From NCBI GenBank assembly GCA_037443945.1, contig JBBINH010000006.1:1-64000 (forward strand): a DNA stretch of 64,000 nucleotides, written 5' to 3'. This DNA comes from SSF26 sp037443945 (lineage in GTDB: Bacteria > Chloroflexota > Anaerolineae > J102). The position numbers and the translations under genes are program-made. Position 1 is the first letter of the stretch; each line of letters begins with the position of its first letter. Below, one piece after another: positions 34,142 through 43,495 of the stretch. The notes beneath the pieces are model-generated. The model worked only from the letters and a program-made list of their open reading frames with translations, searched no databases and was not told where the DNA came from.

Positions 34142-34939
34142 CTAGCTCCAGCGCGTGAGAATGGTCTCCCGGTCGAACACACGTATGGCCACCCAGGCCA
34201 GGCCGAGATCGAGGGCCAGGACGATGACGGCGCCGACGATAACGGCCGTTTGGCTCAGATAGAACCAGCCGATGAGCTGTCCCAAGAAGATAAACAGGAG
34301 GGGAAAGACGATCAGCGAGGTGATCTGTTGGGCCACGCGCGGGTCGTTGCTGCGGGCGGAGACCATAATGGCCAGATTGACCGAAAGCAAGGCCAATAAC
34401 GGACCCAGCACGAACACGGCCAGCAACCAGCGCAACTCCAGCAAACGGGTAAAGGCCAGCGCATCCCGCACCAACAGACGGGCGCCCACGAGGAAGAGGC
34501 CGAAGGCCAGCCAGGTCGCCAGCACGGCAGGGATGGTGGCAGCCAGATTCTTGCCCAGCAACAGTTCCTCTGTCCGGATGGGCGTTGCCAGCAAAGGCTC
34601 CAGCGTGCGCTGAGTTTTCTCGCCGACGATGCTGTAGGGGGCGAGCGTGGCCGGAATGATGAGCGGGACCATCATGAACAGGAGCAGGAATTGGCTGGCG
34701 ATAAAGACCTGCATACAGGCACCGCTGCCGAGTCCTTCGCACAACTGGGCCATCTGGGGCGGCAATTCGGTTGTCATGATATCGGTGGTCCCCTCGTAAT
34801 CCCCCGTTGCCCAGAGGATGACCAGAGGCAAGGCGACAAAGGTCAGGGGTAGGAAAAAGACCGTCAAGAGGACATAGGTGTTTTTATACAGCTCGGCCCA
34901 CTCTTTGCGGATCAGGGTCACAACGGCCATCATGTTCAT
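34142..34939 (-). CDS. ABC-2 type permease subunit
   Basis: 265 residues with about six membrane helices. The N-terminal amphipathic MNMMAVVTLIRKEWAELYK and the cytoplasmic GEKTQRTLEPLLATPIRTEELLLGKNLA motif are typical of ABC-2/NatB-like permeases. An extracytoplasmic segment of about 45 residues with two Cys (CEGLGSGAC) follows helix 1. No ATPase gene is adjacent. It may export a small molecule, ion or polysaccharide. Confidence 0.88.
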   Translation of the reverse strand: MNMMAVVTLIRKEWAELYKNTYVLLTVFFLPLTFVALPLVILWATGDYEGTTDIMTTELPPQMAQLCEGLGSGACMQVFIASQFLLLFMMVPLIIPATLAPYSIVGEKTQRTLEPLLATPIRTEELLLGKNLAATIPAVLATWLAFGLFLVGARLLVRDALAFTRLLELRWLLAVFVLGPLLALLSVNLAIMVSARSNDPRVAQQITSLIVFPLLFIFLGQLIGWFYLSQTAVIVGAVIVLALDLGLAWVAIRVFDRETILTRWS

Positions 34940-34987
34940 AAGGACTTGGCGAAAACGGAGGATTTAGGTAGTATTCAGCCGAAGCGT

Positions 34988-35431
34988 ATGCGTTTACTGA
35001 CGTTTCTGGCCCGCTCTTTTGCCTGGCAACCCTACAGCCAAACCCTGCCCGAGGCGGGGCCGGCTACGGCCGGCGCCGTGACCGAGGCGGTGGTGGCGTT
35101 TATCCAGGTCGAAGCCAGCGACAAGACCTATCGGGAAAGCGTCTTTCGTCAGGCGCTCAAACATCTGAAATGGCTGGCCAACAAACGCGGGATGAGGAGC
35201 ATCGTTTTGCATACGTTCACACATCTGGGGGGAGAGAACGCCGACCCGGCTTTTGCCCAACATCTGCTGAACGACCTGGCGGCGAGGCTGACGGCCACCG
35301 GCTATCAAGTGGCCATAACCCCTTTTGGCTGGTTTTGCTCCTGGCAGCTCGATGTGTACGGCGAAAGCCTGGCCAAGGTGTATAAGGCCATCGGTCCAGG
35401 TCCGGCCGCGCAAGAAACGACGGAGGGATAA
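34988..35431 (+). CDS. Free-standing archaeal-type threonyl-tRNA editing domain
   Basis: 147 residues from the ATG opening MRLLTFLARSFAWQPYSQTL; a longer reading to 34946 is less likely. The fold matches the N-terminal editing domain of archaeal ThrRS (D-aminoacyl-tRNA-deacylase-like). Motifs: VVAFIQVEASD, SIVLHTFTHLGGENADPAFAQHLLNDL and ITPFGWFCSWQLDVYGESL, equivalent to the archaeal PFGW(Y) block. It may deacylate Ser-tRNA-Thr in trans. It is divergent from the ABC-2 gene. Its own threonyl-tRNA synthetase is not in the window. Confidence 0.8.
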   Translation: MRLLTFLARSFAWQPYSQTLPEAGPATAGAVTEAVVAFIQVEASDKTYRESVFRQALKHLKWLANKRGMRSIVLHTFTHLGGENADPAFAQHLLNDLAARLTATGYQVAITPFGWFCSWQLDVYGESLAKVYKAIGPGPAAQETTEG

Positions 35432-35437
35432 GCGATC

Positions 35438-37876
35438 TCAACTGCGGTCGCGGCGGCCGGTGCTCATCTCCTCGGTCAGGAGCTGATGATAGGCACTCAG
35501 CCACTCGGCCATCTGGCTGTAGCTTCGGCGCTGCTGTTCCTGCGTCTGGCGCTCGTACCAGGCACTCATGCGGCTCAGGATCTCGTTGGCCACCCGTTCG
35601 GGCTGAGGTACGAAGCGGAAACGAATCTCACCGTCCTGGGCAGCTGTTTGGATAATGACATCGCCGAAATCGAATAGAAAGGCCAACGGGTTAGGGCGTC
35701 GGAAATCAACGTTTTGCACCTTTTCCATGCTGGTCGTGTCGCGTTTTTCATCAAAAAAGAGCGGCTTCTTTTCGGTATGTTCAATTATATCATCTGTTAC
35801 AACATAGACATCATTAATCCAATCCGTCCAATTCCACCACAACCAGAAGGCCGATACGCAAAAAAGAATTACAAATATGATGAATAATATAATGTTGATC
35901 GGTATTATGATATCTGACAAAAAAACGGCAATAATCAGCAAAACAACAGAAAAAAGCAAAAACATCAAAGGCAGCAGAATAGAGACCAAAAGGCCCAGCC
36001 AGTGCTTGCGCCAGACCAGACGATGGCCTTGCTCCTCGCGCAGACCGCCGCTGAGCCACCGTTGGAGACGCCGTCGCCAGGCGGGAGAAGGTGGCGAGAA
36101 AGGCAAGGTTGCGGTATCCGGCAAGGCGCGTCTTTCGATACGTTCCTCCAGACCGAGATGAAGGGTATCCTGCAAATGACGGCGAATCATGTCCTGGTTT
36201 TCGCTGCGGGCGCCGGCTTTGGCTCTTTTCATTTCGTCCTTGATAAGCCTTTCGACATATTGGGGATTGGCCACAAAACCGAAGCGGATTTGTCCTTTGG
36301 TGGCAGCCGTACGGATGATCAGGTCACCGTAGTCGAAAAGCTTACCCCAAAACTTTTGCGCAAAGCTCAGGTCTTGGATTTTGTCCAGTGGTGCTGTGGT
36401 GCGTTGTTCGCGCAGTAAGATGACCTTCTCCTGGTGGACGACGCGACGGGAGGTCACAACGTAGTAATCGTTGAGATAGTCAACGACGATCCAGAGGGCG
36501 ACCAGAGTCAGCAGGGCAGTCGCTCCTAGGAACAAAACCCACTCGAGAGGATCGGGAAACACCAGTTGCAGAACGGCCGTGAGCAACAGCAAGACCACAA
36601 AGGCAAGCACAAGCCCGGAAATATTGCGCAACAGCACAATCCAGTGCCGCCGACGTTTCAAAAGGACGGCCTCATCTTGCTCCTGCCAGCTAAATAGACG
36701 ACGCAAGCCCTGGTAGCGTCGACGCAGGTCATCGTTCAGGTTCAAACGGTCGATCACATCGGGATAGGCGGTGAGAAAGAGGGCAAAATCTCGGCGATGG
36801 ATCCGCAACCAGTCGCTGGCCTCCAGGGTGGTGACATCGGCTTCGGCCAAAGCACCCAGTAAAAGCGAGGCCTCGCCAAAAGCAGCGCCCGGCTCCAGGG
36901 TTTGTGATGTCCGCAATGGCGGTTGCCCGTCTCCCTCCTGCTCACGCAACGCCCGGCCGCGCACGAGGATGTAGTAATACTCATCCTGGATGCCCTGGCG
37001 CACAATGAGACGATACGGCTGCTTGTAGTGCACCTGCATGGTGTAGCCGGCCAGGCGGGCGATTTTATCGGGCTCGAGGCGTTGGAACAGGGGAGCGCGC
37101 CGCAGGACTTGCTCGACCTCAATGGGATCGCGTTGCCACCAATCCTGAGGATGGCGCCGGGCCAGTGTCCGCATGTCCTCGGCCGGGATGACGTAGAGAT
37201 AGCATCGCGTTTCGGTCACAGCGCGGGCACTGCGTGGGGTTTGATTGATGACAGAACGATCGCCGAACACCGTACCGGCGCTGATCCAGTAGGTGCGACG
37301 GCGTTGTTGGCTTTCCAAGCGCACCCGTCCCTGACGCAAGACGAAAATCCGATCGGCAGGCTCGCCGAGGTTATACAAGACGGTATCGGCCGGTGTATGG
37401 TGGATTTCGACGATGTCGCTCAGCCATCGGATCTCCAGATCGGTGAGAGGGGCAAAATAGGGCGTTGCCCGGAGATTGCCGATCACCTCGCTGCGATCAA
37501 GCTGATTGGCCAACTGGGGATAGGTGTTGCGCAGGTGGATGAGGACCTGGCGGTCGATCGCCAGCACTTCGGTTACCTGGGTGGTCTTGGCGGTGCCTAA
37601 CTGACCTTCGGGTGCGTCCAGCTCCATGCGTCCCAACACCTGACCCGCTCTTACCTTCCGCACCAGGGGTTGAGCACCGGGTTCCTCACGGCGTAGCTCG
37701 ACTTCGCCGGAGAGGACGAGGAGAAGACGGTCAACCGGGCTATCCTGGGTGAATAACGTCGTCCCCTTACGGATCGGCGGTGGTTTATGCACGGCAGGAG
37801 AAATGCGCCGCAGCACATCCGGGCTCATATCCCGGAATATGGCGAAACGGGCCAACTCGGCGCTATAGTCGTTCAT
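35438..37876 (-). CDS. Multi-domain protein: cyclic-nucleotide-binding-like domains plus two membrane-PH modules
   Basis: 812 residues from the ATG at 37876. Three cNMP-binding-like beta-barrels cover about residues 1-390: PIRKGTTLFTQDSPVDRLLLVLSGEVELRR, ADTVLYNLGEPADRIFVLRQGRVRLES, and IVRQGIQDEYYYILVRGRALREQ with PGAAFGEASLLLG. Two copies of a transmembrane hairpin plus bacterial PH domain follow: LNDYYVVTSRRVVHQEKV...PLDKIQDLSF and INDVYVVTDDIIEHTEKK...MEKVQNVDF. The region around the second hairpin is AT-rich. It is probably a peripheral regulator that senses a nucleotide at the membrane. No exact counterpart is known to me. Confidence 0.8.
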   Translation of the reverse strand: MNDYSAELARFAIFRDMSPDVLRRISPAVHKPPPIRKGTTLFTQDSPVDRLLLVLSGEVELRREEPGAQPLVRKVRAGQVLGRMELDAPEGQLGTAKTTQVTEVLAIDRQVLIHLRNTYPQLANQLDRSEVIGNLRATPYFAPLTDLEIRWLSDIVEIHHTPADTVLYNLGEPADRIFVLRQGRVRLESQQRRRTYWISAGTVFGDRSVINQTPRSARAVTETRCYLYVIPAEDMRTLARRHPQDWWQRDPIEVEQVLRRAPLFQRLEPDKIARLAGYTMQVHYKQPYRLIVRQGIQDEYYYILVRGRALREQEGDGQPPLRTSQTLEPGAAFGEASLLLGALAEADVTTLEASDWLRIHRRDFALFLTAYPDVIDRLNLNDDLRRRYQGLRRLFSWQEQDEAVLLKRRRHWIVLLRNISGLVLAFVVLLLLTAVLQLVFPDPLEWVLFLGATALLTLVALWIVVDYLNDYYVVTSRRVVHQEKVILLREQRTTAPLDKIQDLSFAQKFWGKLFDYGDLIIRTAATKGQIRFGFVANPQYVERLIKDEMKRAKAGARSENQDMIRRHLQDTLHLGLEERIERRALPDTATLPFSPPSPAWRRRLQRWLSGGLREEQGHRLVWRKHWLGLLVSILLPLMFLLFSVVLLIIAVFLSDIIIPINIILFIIFVILFCVSAFWLWWNWTDWINDVYVVTDDIIEHTEKKPLFFDEKRDTTSMEKVQNVDFRRPNPLAFLFDFGDVIIQTAAQDGEIRFRFVPQPERVANEILSRMSAWYERQTQEQQRRSYSQMAEWLSAYHQLLTEEMSTGRRDRS

Positions 37877-38178
37877 GGATGGCCGCCACAAGCGAAAAAG
37901 AGGTGCCGATAGAGGCAGTATAAACCCGGTCGGCGCCGTCGTCAACGTCATTGCGGAGGTCAGGCCGGACGGCCACAAGGGCAAACAGCGCCCCGTGCAC
38001 CAAAACCCACCACGGCAGGGCCACACAGGCAAGTCGGCGCCATGGGCGACGAGTCCCCCGGCGCATGGCGTCGCCGCCCCCAAAACGAGGTCCGGCCGCT
38101 CCGTGCGATCCGGGTCGGGCGGGGTGGCGATGGTATAATCGGTCCATACCATCCTGCTCCGGAGCAAGACGCACGACC
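37877..38178. promoter_or_regulatory. Divergent intergenic region with extended -10 for gatCA
   Basis: TGGTATAAT at 38131-38139 is an extended -10 box (TGnTATAAT) about 40 bases before gatC. No good -35 is visible. The rest contains no recognised gene; the minus-strand cNMP/PH gene promoter should also lie here. Confidence 0.55.
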
Positions 38179-38478
38179 ATGTCCCGACTGAGCACGGACG
38201 AAGTCCGCTATGTAGCCGAACTGGCCCGCCTGGAGCTAACCCCGGCCGAGATCGAAGCCTTTGCCGCGCAGCTCTCCGCCGTCCTGGAATACGCGGCCGC
38301 CTTACAGCAGGTGGATACCGAACACGTGCCACCCACGACTTCGGTTTTGCCCCTGTGCAACGTCATGCGCGCCGATGAACCGGAGCCGAGTCTGGCGGTA
38401 GACGAGGCGCTGGCCAATGCACCCGACCGCCAAGACGGCTATTTCCGCGTGCGTGCCGTCCTCGAGCCCGGCCAGTAA
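38179..38478 (+). CDS. gatC: Asp/Glu-tRNA amidotransferase subunit C
   Basis: 99 residues from the ATG at 38179. GatC signature: LSTDEVRYVAELARLELTPAEIEAFAAQL, then YAAALQQVDTEHVPPTTSV and a C-terminal DGYFRVRAVLE. It links GatA to GatB in the transamidosome that converts Glu-tRNA-Gln and Asp-tRNA-Asn. gatA follows 30 bp downstream; gatB is not in the window. Confidence 0.95.
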   Translation: MSRLSTDEVRYVAELARLELTPAEIEAFAAQLSAVLEYAAALQQVDTEHVPPTTSVLPLCNVMRADEPEPSLAVDEALANAPDRQDGYFRVRAVLEPGQ

Positions 38479-38508
38479 CGTCTCCACCATCACCGTCTCG
38501 CCCCTATC

Positions 38509-40005
38509 ATGACCGATCTCACCGCTCTGACCATCCACGAAGCCCACGACCTTTTACGAAGCCGTCAGATCACGGCCGTCGAACTGACCCAGGCCTATCT
38601 AGACCGGATCGCCGCTTGCGACGTGCAGGTCAGGGCCTATCTGCATGTGGCGCCCGAGCTGGCCCTGGCCCAGGCCGCCGAAGCCGACCGACGCCGTGCC
38701 GCCGGTGAAGATCATCCGCTCTTGGGGATGCCACTGGCCATCAAAGACATGATCACGGTGCGCGGGATGCCCACCACGGCCGGGTCGCGCATCCTGGCAG
38801 GCTTTATGCCACCTTACGAGGCTACGGCCATTGCCCGCCTGCGGCGGTGTGGCGCCGTGTTTTTGGGCAAGACCAACCTGGACGAATTCGCCATGGGCTG
38901 GAGCACGGAGAACTCGGCCTTCTTCCCCTCGCGCAACCCCTACGACCTGCAACGGGTGCCGGGCGGTTCGAGTGGAGGTTCGGCGGCCGCCGTCGCGGCC
39001 GATGAGGCCATCGCCGCCCTGGGCACGGATACCGGCGGCAGCGTGCGTCAGCCGGCCTCGTGGACGAATACGGTGGGGCTGCGCCCGACTTACGGTCGTA
39101 TCTCCCGCTGGGGCGTTGTGGCCTTTGCCTCCTCCCTTGACCAAATCGGCCCTATGACCAAAGATGTGCGGGATGCCGCCATCGTCTTGGGGGCCATGGC
39201 CGGCCATGACCCTCGCGACAGCACCACGCTGCCCGATCCGGTGCCCGATTACACGGCTGCCCTGAGCGAGGATATCCGCGGGCTGCGGCTGGGCCTGCCG
39301 CGCGAATACTTTGTCGCCGGCCTCCATCCCGGTATCGAGCGTACCATCCTGGCCGCCGTCGAGGTGCTCAGGGGACTGGGCGCCAGGGTCGAGGAGGTAT
39401 CGTTGCCGAATACGTCCTACGGCATGCCCGTCTACTATCTGGTGGCCACAGCCGAACTGAGCGCCAATCTGGCCCGTTACGACGGTGTGCGCTACGGCTA
39501 CAGCGCCGGGGCCGCCACCATGGCGGACAACTACCGGCAAACTCGTGGTCGCGGCTTTGGCACCGAGGTCAAACGGCGCATCATTCTGGGCACCTATGCG
39601 CTTTCGGCCGGCTATTACGATGCTTACTACCTCAAAGCGCAAAAAGTACGCACCCTTATCCGCCGCGATTTCGCGGCGGTCTTCGCCCGGTATGATGCGC
39701 TGATCGCGCCGGTAGTGCCGCTTTTGCCTTTCCGAATCGGGCAAGCGCCGAGCGATCCGGTCGAACTCTATCTCAGCGATGTGCTCACCTTGCCCACGGC
39801 ACTCGCCGGCGTCCCTTGCCTTTCGGTCCCGGCCGGGTTTGTGGAGGAGGAAGGGCGGCTTTTGCCGGTGGGCTTGCAGATCATCGGCCGGCCGTTGGAC
39901 GAAGCCGGCGTCCTGCGCCTGGCCTATGCCTTTGAGCAGGCCACCCACTACCGCCGGGTGCGGCCTCCTCTGGAAGCGATCGCCGAACGGCCAAAGGAGC
40001 CGTAA
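38509..40005 (+). CDS. gatA: Asp/Glu-tRNA amidotransferase subunit A
   Basis: 498 residues, amidase signature family. Catalytic Lys in LAIKDMITVRGMPTT, the Gly/Ser-rich block GGSSGGSAAAVAADEAIAALGTDTGGSVRQPA with the Ser-cisSer pair, and the GRISRWGVVAFASSLDQIGPMTKDV substrate region. It hydrolyses glutamine to supply ammonia for the tRNA-dependent amidation. It forms an operon with gatC. Confidence 0.96.
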   Translation: MTDLTALTIHEAHDLLRSRQITAVELTQAYLDRIAACDVQVRAYLHVAPELALAQAAEADRRRAAGEDHPLLGMPLAIKDMITVRGMPTTAGSRILAGFMPPYEATAIARLRRCGAVFLGKTNLDEFAMGWSTENSAFFPSRNPYDLQRVPGGSSGGSAAAVAADEAIAALGTDTGGSVRQPASWTNTVGLRPTYGRISRWGVVAFASSLDQIGPMTKDVRDAAIVLGAMAGHDPRDSTTLPDPVPDYTAALSEDIRGLRLGLPREYFVAGLHPGIERTILAAVEVLRGLGARVEEVSLPNTSYGMPVYYLVATAELSANLARYDGVRYGYSAGAATMADNYRQTRGRGFGTEVKRRIILGTYALSAGYYDAYYLKAQKVRTLIRRDFAAVFARYDALIAPVVPLLPFRIGQAPSDPVELYLSDVLTLPTALAGVPCLSVPAGFVEEEGRLLPVGLQIIGRPLDEAGVLRLAYAFEQATHYRRVRPPLEAIAERPKEP

Positions 40006-40011
40006 AGCCCT

Positions 40012-40527
40012 CTAGGTCAGGGCTACCAAAGCCAGGAGACTGACGAGAGCACCGATCAACCAGCCCACAACGACATCGGCCAGAAAGTGAATCCCCAGCG
40101 CCACCCGCGCCCAAATGCAGAGGAGGGAAACGGCCCAGAACCAAGGGCTCAGGCCGGGGAAAATCCAGGCGCCGAGTACGGGGAGGGTGCCCATGCGGGT
40201 GGCATGGCCGCTGGGGAAGGCATGGCGATCGTAGGAACGGCTGTAAAAGCCCTTGACCTCGGCCGGCCGTGGCCGTTTGAGGGTGAACTTGATGCTGTAG
40301 GTAACGACGGCAGCGGCCAGCGAGGCCCCTACCCAAAGCACGATCTGGCGACGGACCGGTTCGGGAAACCACACGATGCCGGCCGCCCATAGCGCAAACC
40401 ACAGAGGCCCATCCCCGAAATGGGCGGCTACGGTGGCCAGGCGACGCAGCCGGGGCCGTTTGTCGACGCGCAAACGCCCGCTGAGCCGCACATCCCAGGC
40501 GACCAGGCGTTGTCGCCACGCGCTCAT
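40012..40527 (-). CDS. PAP2-family membrane phosphatase
   Basis: 171 residues with about five membrane helices. Phosphatase motifs: KFTLKRPRP (motif 1), PSGHATR (motif 2 with catalytic His) and RVALGIHFLADVVVGW (motif 3). Likely acts on a lipid phosphate (undecaprenyl or phosphatidate type). It overlaps the upstream nucleotidyltransferase gene by 4 bp, suggesting joint action on a lipid or isoprenoid substrate. Confidence 0.92.
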   Translation of the reverse strand: MSAWRQRLVAWDVRLSGRLRVDKRPRLRRLATVAAHFGDGPLWFALWAAGIVWFPEPVRRQIVLWVGASLAAAVVTYSIKFTLKRPRPAEVKGFYSRSYDRHAFPSGHATRMGTLPVLGAWIFPGLSPWFWAVSLLCIWARVALGIHFLADVVVGWLIGALVSLLALVALT

Positions 40528-41306
40528 GCCCGCGCCCCCACCAGCTGCCGCACCATCTCCAGTTGGTGGGGCTTATCCACATCCATGCCGATATCGGCAT
40601 AGGGCGAGCGGATCGCCCGGGTTTTGCATTGCATCAGCCGCGAAGCCACGGCCTCGGCGTCGGCGATACTCAGACGGCGGAAGAGAAATTTGAGTACAGT
40701 GCGAAAGCCTGCCAGGCGCACCTGCTGGAAGGCGCTCTTGCGCCGGGCCAGCAATTCGCGCACCAGCGGCTCGTTGTTGTGGGCGATTGCGGCGCGGACC
40801 ATGAACAGATCGCCGCCGCAAAAACGGCCCTCACGCACCGGGACATAGGAGCGCGCCGCGCCGGGGAACTGGCCCTCCATGACCTTTTGTTCGACGATCG
40901 AGTAGAAGAAATCGCCATCTTGCGCTTCGCAGGCGGCCACGAACCAAGCCACCGTTTCCGGTCGGAGGAGCGGGATATCGGCCGAGGCGATCAGAAAACG
41001 GTCGAGATGGGGTTCCACCGCTTGCAGGGCCCGCATGCCGGCCATGATGTTGTCGAAATGGCGGGCTTGATTGGGCACATAAAGCACATCCACCCCGAAA
41101 TCGACACCGTCTTCGGGGCTCATGCCGACGATAGCGATGCGCCCTACACGACGACTGCGTTGCAGAGCATCTACAACCCACCAGACCATGGGCTTGCCGC
41201 CGACATCGAGCAGGGCCTTGCGCTCGGCCCCCATGGCTGCGGCCAGAGGATCGGGTTTTTCATGAGAGTAGCCGGCCAGAACAACAGCAGGATAGGTCTG
41301 CATCAT
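40524..41306 (-). CDS. MobA-like nucleotidyltransferase (NTP_transf_3)
   Basis: About 260 residues from ATG 41306 or 41303 (GGAG two to five bases upstream). A Rossmann-like NTP transferase domain opens YPAVVLAGYSHEKPD and includes AERKALLDVGGKPMVWWVVDAL and FLIASADIPLLRPE (metal-binding D). The usual G-G-x-S-x-R loop reads AGYSHEKPD, a divergence from MobA. Activity could be a nucleotidyl or CDP-type transfer. Coupled to PAP2 by overlap, it may serve phospholipid or isoprenoid metabolism. Confidence 0.75.
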   Translation of the reverse strand: MMQTYPAVVLAGYSHEKPDPLAAAMGAERKALLDVGGKPMVWWVVDALQRSRRVGRIAIVGMSPEDGVDFGVDVLYVPNQARHFDNIMAGMRALQAVEPHLDRFLIASADIPLLRPETVAWFVAACEAQDGDFFYSIVEQKVMEGQFPGAARSYVPVREGRFCGGDLFMVRAAIAHNNEPLVRELLARRKSAFQQVRLAGFRTVLKFLFRRLSIADAEAVASRLMQCKTRAIRSPYADIGMDVDKPHQLEMVRQLVGARA

Positions 41307-41346
41307 AACTCCACCAAAAAGCAGCAAAAGACGGGATGACAGCGTC

Positions 41347-41377
41347 ATTATAGTGGAAAATCGTCCTCCTTCGTCAA
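41347..41377 (-). promoter_or_regulatory. Candidate promoter of the nucleotidyltransferase-PAP2 pair
   Basis: On the minus strand TTGACG (41372-41377), then 19 bases, then a perfect TATAAT (41347-41352), about 40 bases before the start. The spacer is longer than optimal. Confidence 0.45.
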
Positions 41378-41393
41378 CCCTGTCCTTCAGGCG

Positions 41394-41441
41394 TTGACAT
41401 GTGGGCGCGAACTGGGCCATACCGGCTCTTGGGTTTATAAT
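41394..41441 (+). promoter_or_regulatory. Candidate promoter region of dnaG-rpoD
   Basis: TTGACA (41394-41399) and a perfect TATAAT (41436-41441) are both present but too far apart to be one promoter. TTGACA with an 18-base spacer would reach CATACC; TATAAT has no good -35. The dnaG ATG is at 41519. Confidence 0.4.
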
Positions 41442-41518
41442 GCTTGGTACCTCTCACCGGGTACACAAGGCGTCCTTTCCGCTCGTATCCCTCCTTCGGT
41501 TATCCCTCAGGTCTGTCC

Positions 41519-43477
41519 ATGACGTCGCCCGTTGACGAAATCAAAGAGCGTCTGGACATCGTCGAGTTCATCGGCAGCTATATCCCGTTGCACAAGGCAG
41601 GCCGTACCTACAAGGCTCTGTGTCCTTTCCATGCCGAAAAAACGCCGTCTTTTGTCGTCTATCCCGAACAGGGACGTTGGTATTGCTACGGTGCCTGCAA
41701 CACCGGCGGCGATATCATCACCTTTGTCCAGAAGAAGGAAAACCTGGATTTTCGCGGCGCGCTGGAGCTGTTGGCCCGCCGAGCCGGGGTGGATCTGGAG
41801 CGCTACGGCCATCCGGAAAGGGCCGAACCCCGCAACCGGCTGCGCGAGGCCTTAGATCGGGCCGCCGAATTTTATCACTACCACCTGCGGCACACGCCTG
41901 CCGGCGCCATGGCGTATGACTATCTCCGGAACCGCGGCCTTGGCGATGCCATCATCGAGGCCTTTCAACTCGGCTACGCCCCGGATAGCTGGGACGCCGT
42001 CCTGACCTATCTGCGCGACCGCGGCTTTTCGCTGGAGGAGTTAGAAACCGCCGGATTGGTGGTGCGCAGGGATGACGGCGGCGCCTATGACCGCTTCCGG
42101 AGGCGTATCATGATCCCGATTCGCGATCAGCAGGGCCGCGTGATCGGATTCGGAGGCCGTCTTGTGGGCGCCGGCGAGCCCAAATACCTCAACTCGCCCC
42201 AAACGCCTTTGTTCGACAAAAGTTCGGCCCTTTTCGGCCTCGATCGTGCCCGGCCGGCCATTCAGGCGGCCCAACAGGTGGTGTTGGTCGAAGGGTATAT
42301 GGACGTGATCAGCGCTCACCAGGCCGGTTTTGCCAACGTGGTAGCCACCCTGGGCACGGCCGTCACGGCCACACACCTCAAGCGTCTGATCCGGTATACC
42401 CGTACCTTTGTCTTCGCCCTCGACGCCGATGCGGCCGGCATCGGCGCAACCGTGCGTGGTCTACAGACGGCCCGTGCCGCCCTGGCCGTGCGCGAACCGG
42501 TCTTGACGGCCGGGGGAGACGTGCGCTTTGAGACCCGCCTGCCGGTCGTGATCAAGATCGCAGCCCTGCCACCGGGCCGGGACCCCGACGACATCCTCCG
42601 GCAAGACCCGACGGCCTGGGCGCAGATCATCGCGGCCGCCGAGCCTTTGCTCGATTTCTATTTCGCTGCGGCCCTGCGCCAGGCCGATCGGAGTACGGCC
42701 CACGGCAAGGCGCGCTTGGTGGCCGAATTGCTGCCGGCCGTGTCCGAACTCGAGGATCCCATCGAGCGCAGGCACTACATCGGCCGACTGGCGACGTTGG
42801 TCGGGGTCACCGAACGCGAGATCGACCGCGAGCTGGAGAACCTGGCCCGTCGCCGGAGAGCTGCCCGCCCCGCCGAGACGATAAGCCCGGTGCCCCCTAC
42901 CGTCACAGGCTCGACGGCGGATCGGGTAAGGACAGGCCTGGTCACCCTCTCTGAGACAACGGATCGCATGGCGCTCCATCTGTTGGCCCATCTCCTAAGT
43001 CGGCCCGACCTGCTCCCCTGGCTCGATCGCGAACTGGCGACCATGCAGTTCGATCCCATCAGCGGCGACGACTTCAGCGATGCCGCCCATCGCGCCCTGT
43101 TTGACGCCTGGCAAGAATCCCTGTACAGTGAAGCTGCTTCGTTGCCGGACTCCTTCGCAAGCCATCTGGACCCTGCTTTGCAACCCTTGCTCGTTACGGT
43201 TCAAAAACTCGGCGGTAGCCTGGCATCTCTACGCGAAGAGCAACGACGCAAAGACCTGGTTGATACCCTTTTACGGCTTCGTCGCCGACGCTTGCAGGCC
43301 TACTGTCGCGACCTCGAGCTTCTGATCCGGAGCGCCGAAAAGGTCGAAGACGAACGATTGCAGTTGGGTAGCCGGTTGGTAGCGGCCACCCAGCAACAGA
43401 AGGCCATCGAGCGAGCCCTCCAGGCCCGATCCCACACCGATCGTTGGCTACAAGCCAAGCAACGTTATCCCTGGTAG
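41519..43477 (+). CDS. dnaG: DNA primase
   Basis: 652 residues from ATG 41519 (MTSPVDEIKERLDIVEF). The CHC2 zinc domain has ALCPFHAEKTPSF and WYCYGACNTGGD (C-x3-C variant seen in this phylum). The TOPRIM catalytic core shows VVLVEGYMDVISAHQAGF and FALDADAAG. The C-terminal helical DnaB-interaction part is present. It synthesises RNA primers for replication. rpoD follows 18 bp downstream, a conserved macromolecular-synthesis arrangement. Confidence 0.96.
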   Translation: MTSPVDEIKERLDIVEFIGSYIPLHKAGRTYKALCPFHAEKTPSFVVYPEQGRWYCYGACNTGGDIITFVQKKENLDFRGALELLARRAGVDLERYGHPERAEPRNRLREALDRAAEFYHYHLRHTPAGAMAYDYLRNRGLGDAIIEAFQLGYAPDSWDAVLTYLRDRGFSLEELETAGLVVRRDDGGAYDRFRRRIMIPIRDQQGRVIGFGGRLVGAGEPKYLNSPQTPLFDKSSALFGLDRARPAIQAAQQVVLVEGYMDVISAHQAGFANVVATLGTAVTATHLKRLIRYTRTFVFALDADAAGIGATVRGLQTARAALAVREPVLTAGGDVRFETRLPVVIKIAALPPGRDPDDILRQDPTAWAQIIAAAEPLLDFYFAAALRQADRSTAHGKARLVAELLPAVSELEDPIERRHYIGRLATLVGVTEREIDRELENLARRRRAARPAETISPVPPTVTGSTADRVRTGLVTLSETTDRMALHLLAHLLSRPDLLPWLDRELATMQFDPISGDDFSDAAHRALFDAWQESLYSEAASLPDSFASHLDPALQPLLVTVQKLGGSLASLREEQRRKDLVDTLLRLRRRRLQAYCRDLELLIRSAEKVEDERLQLGSRLVAATQQQKAIERALQARSHTDRWLQAKQRYPW

Positions 43478-43495
43478 CATTCCTGCCTTCCACCT

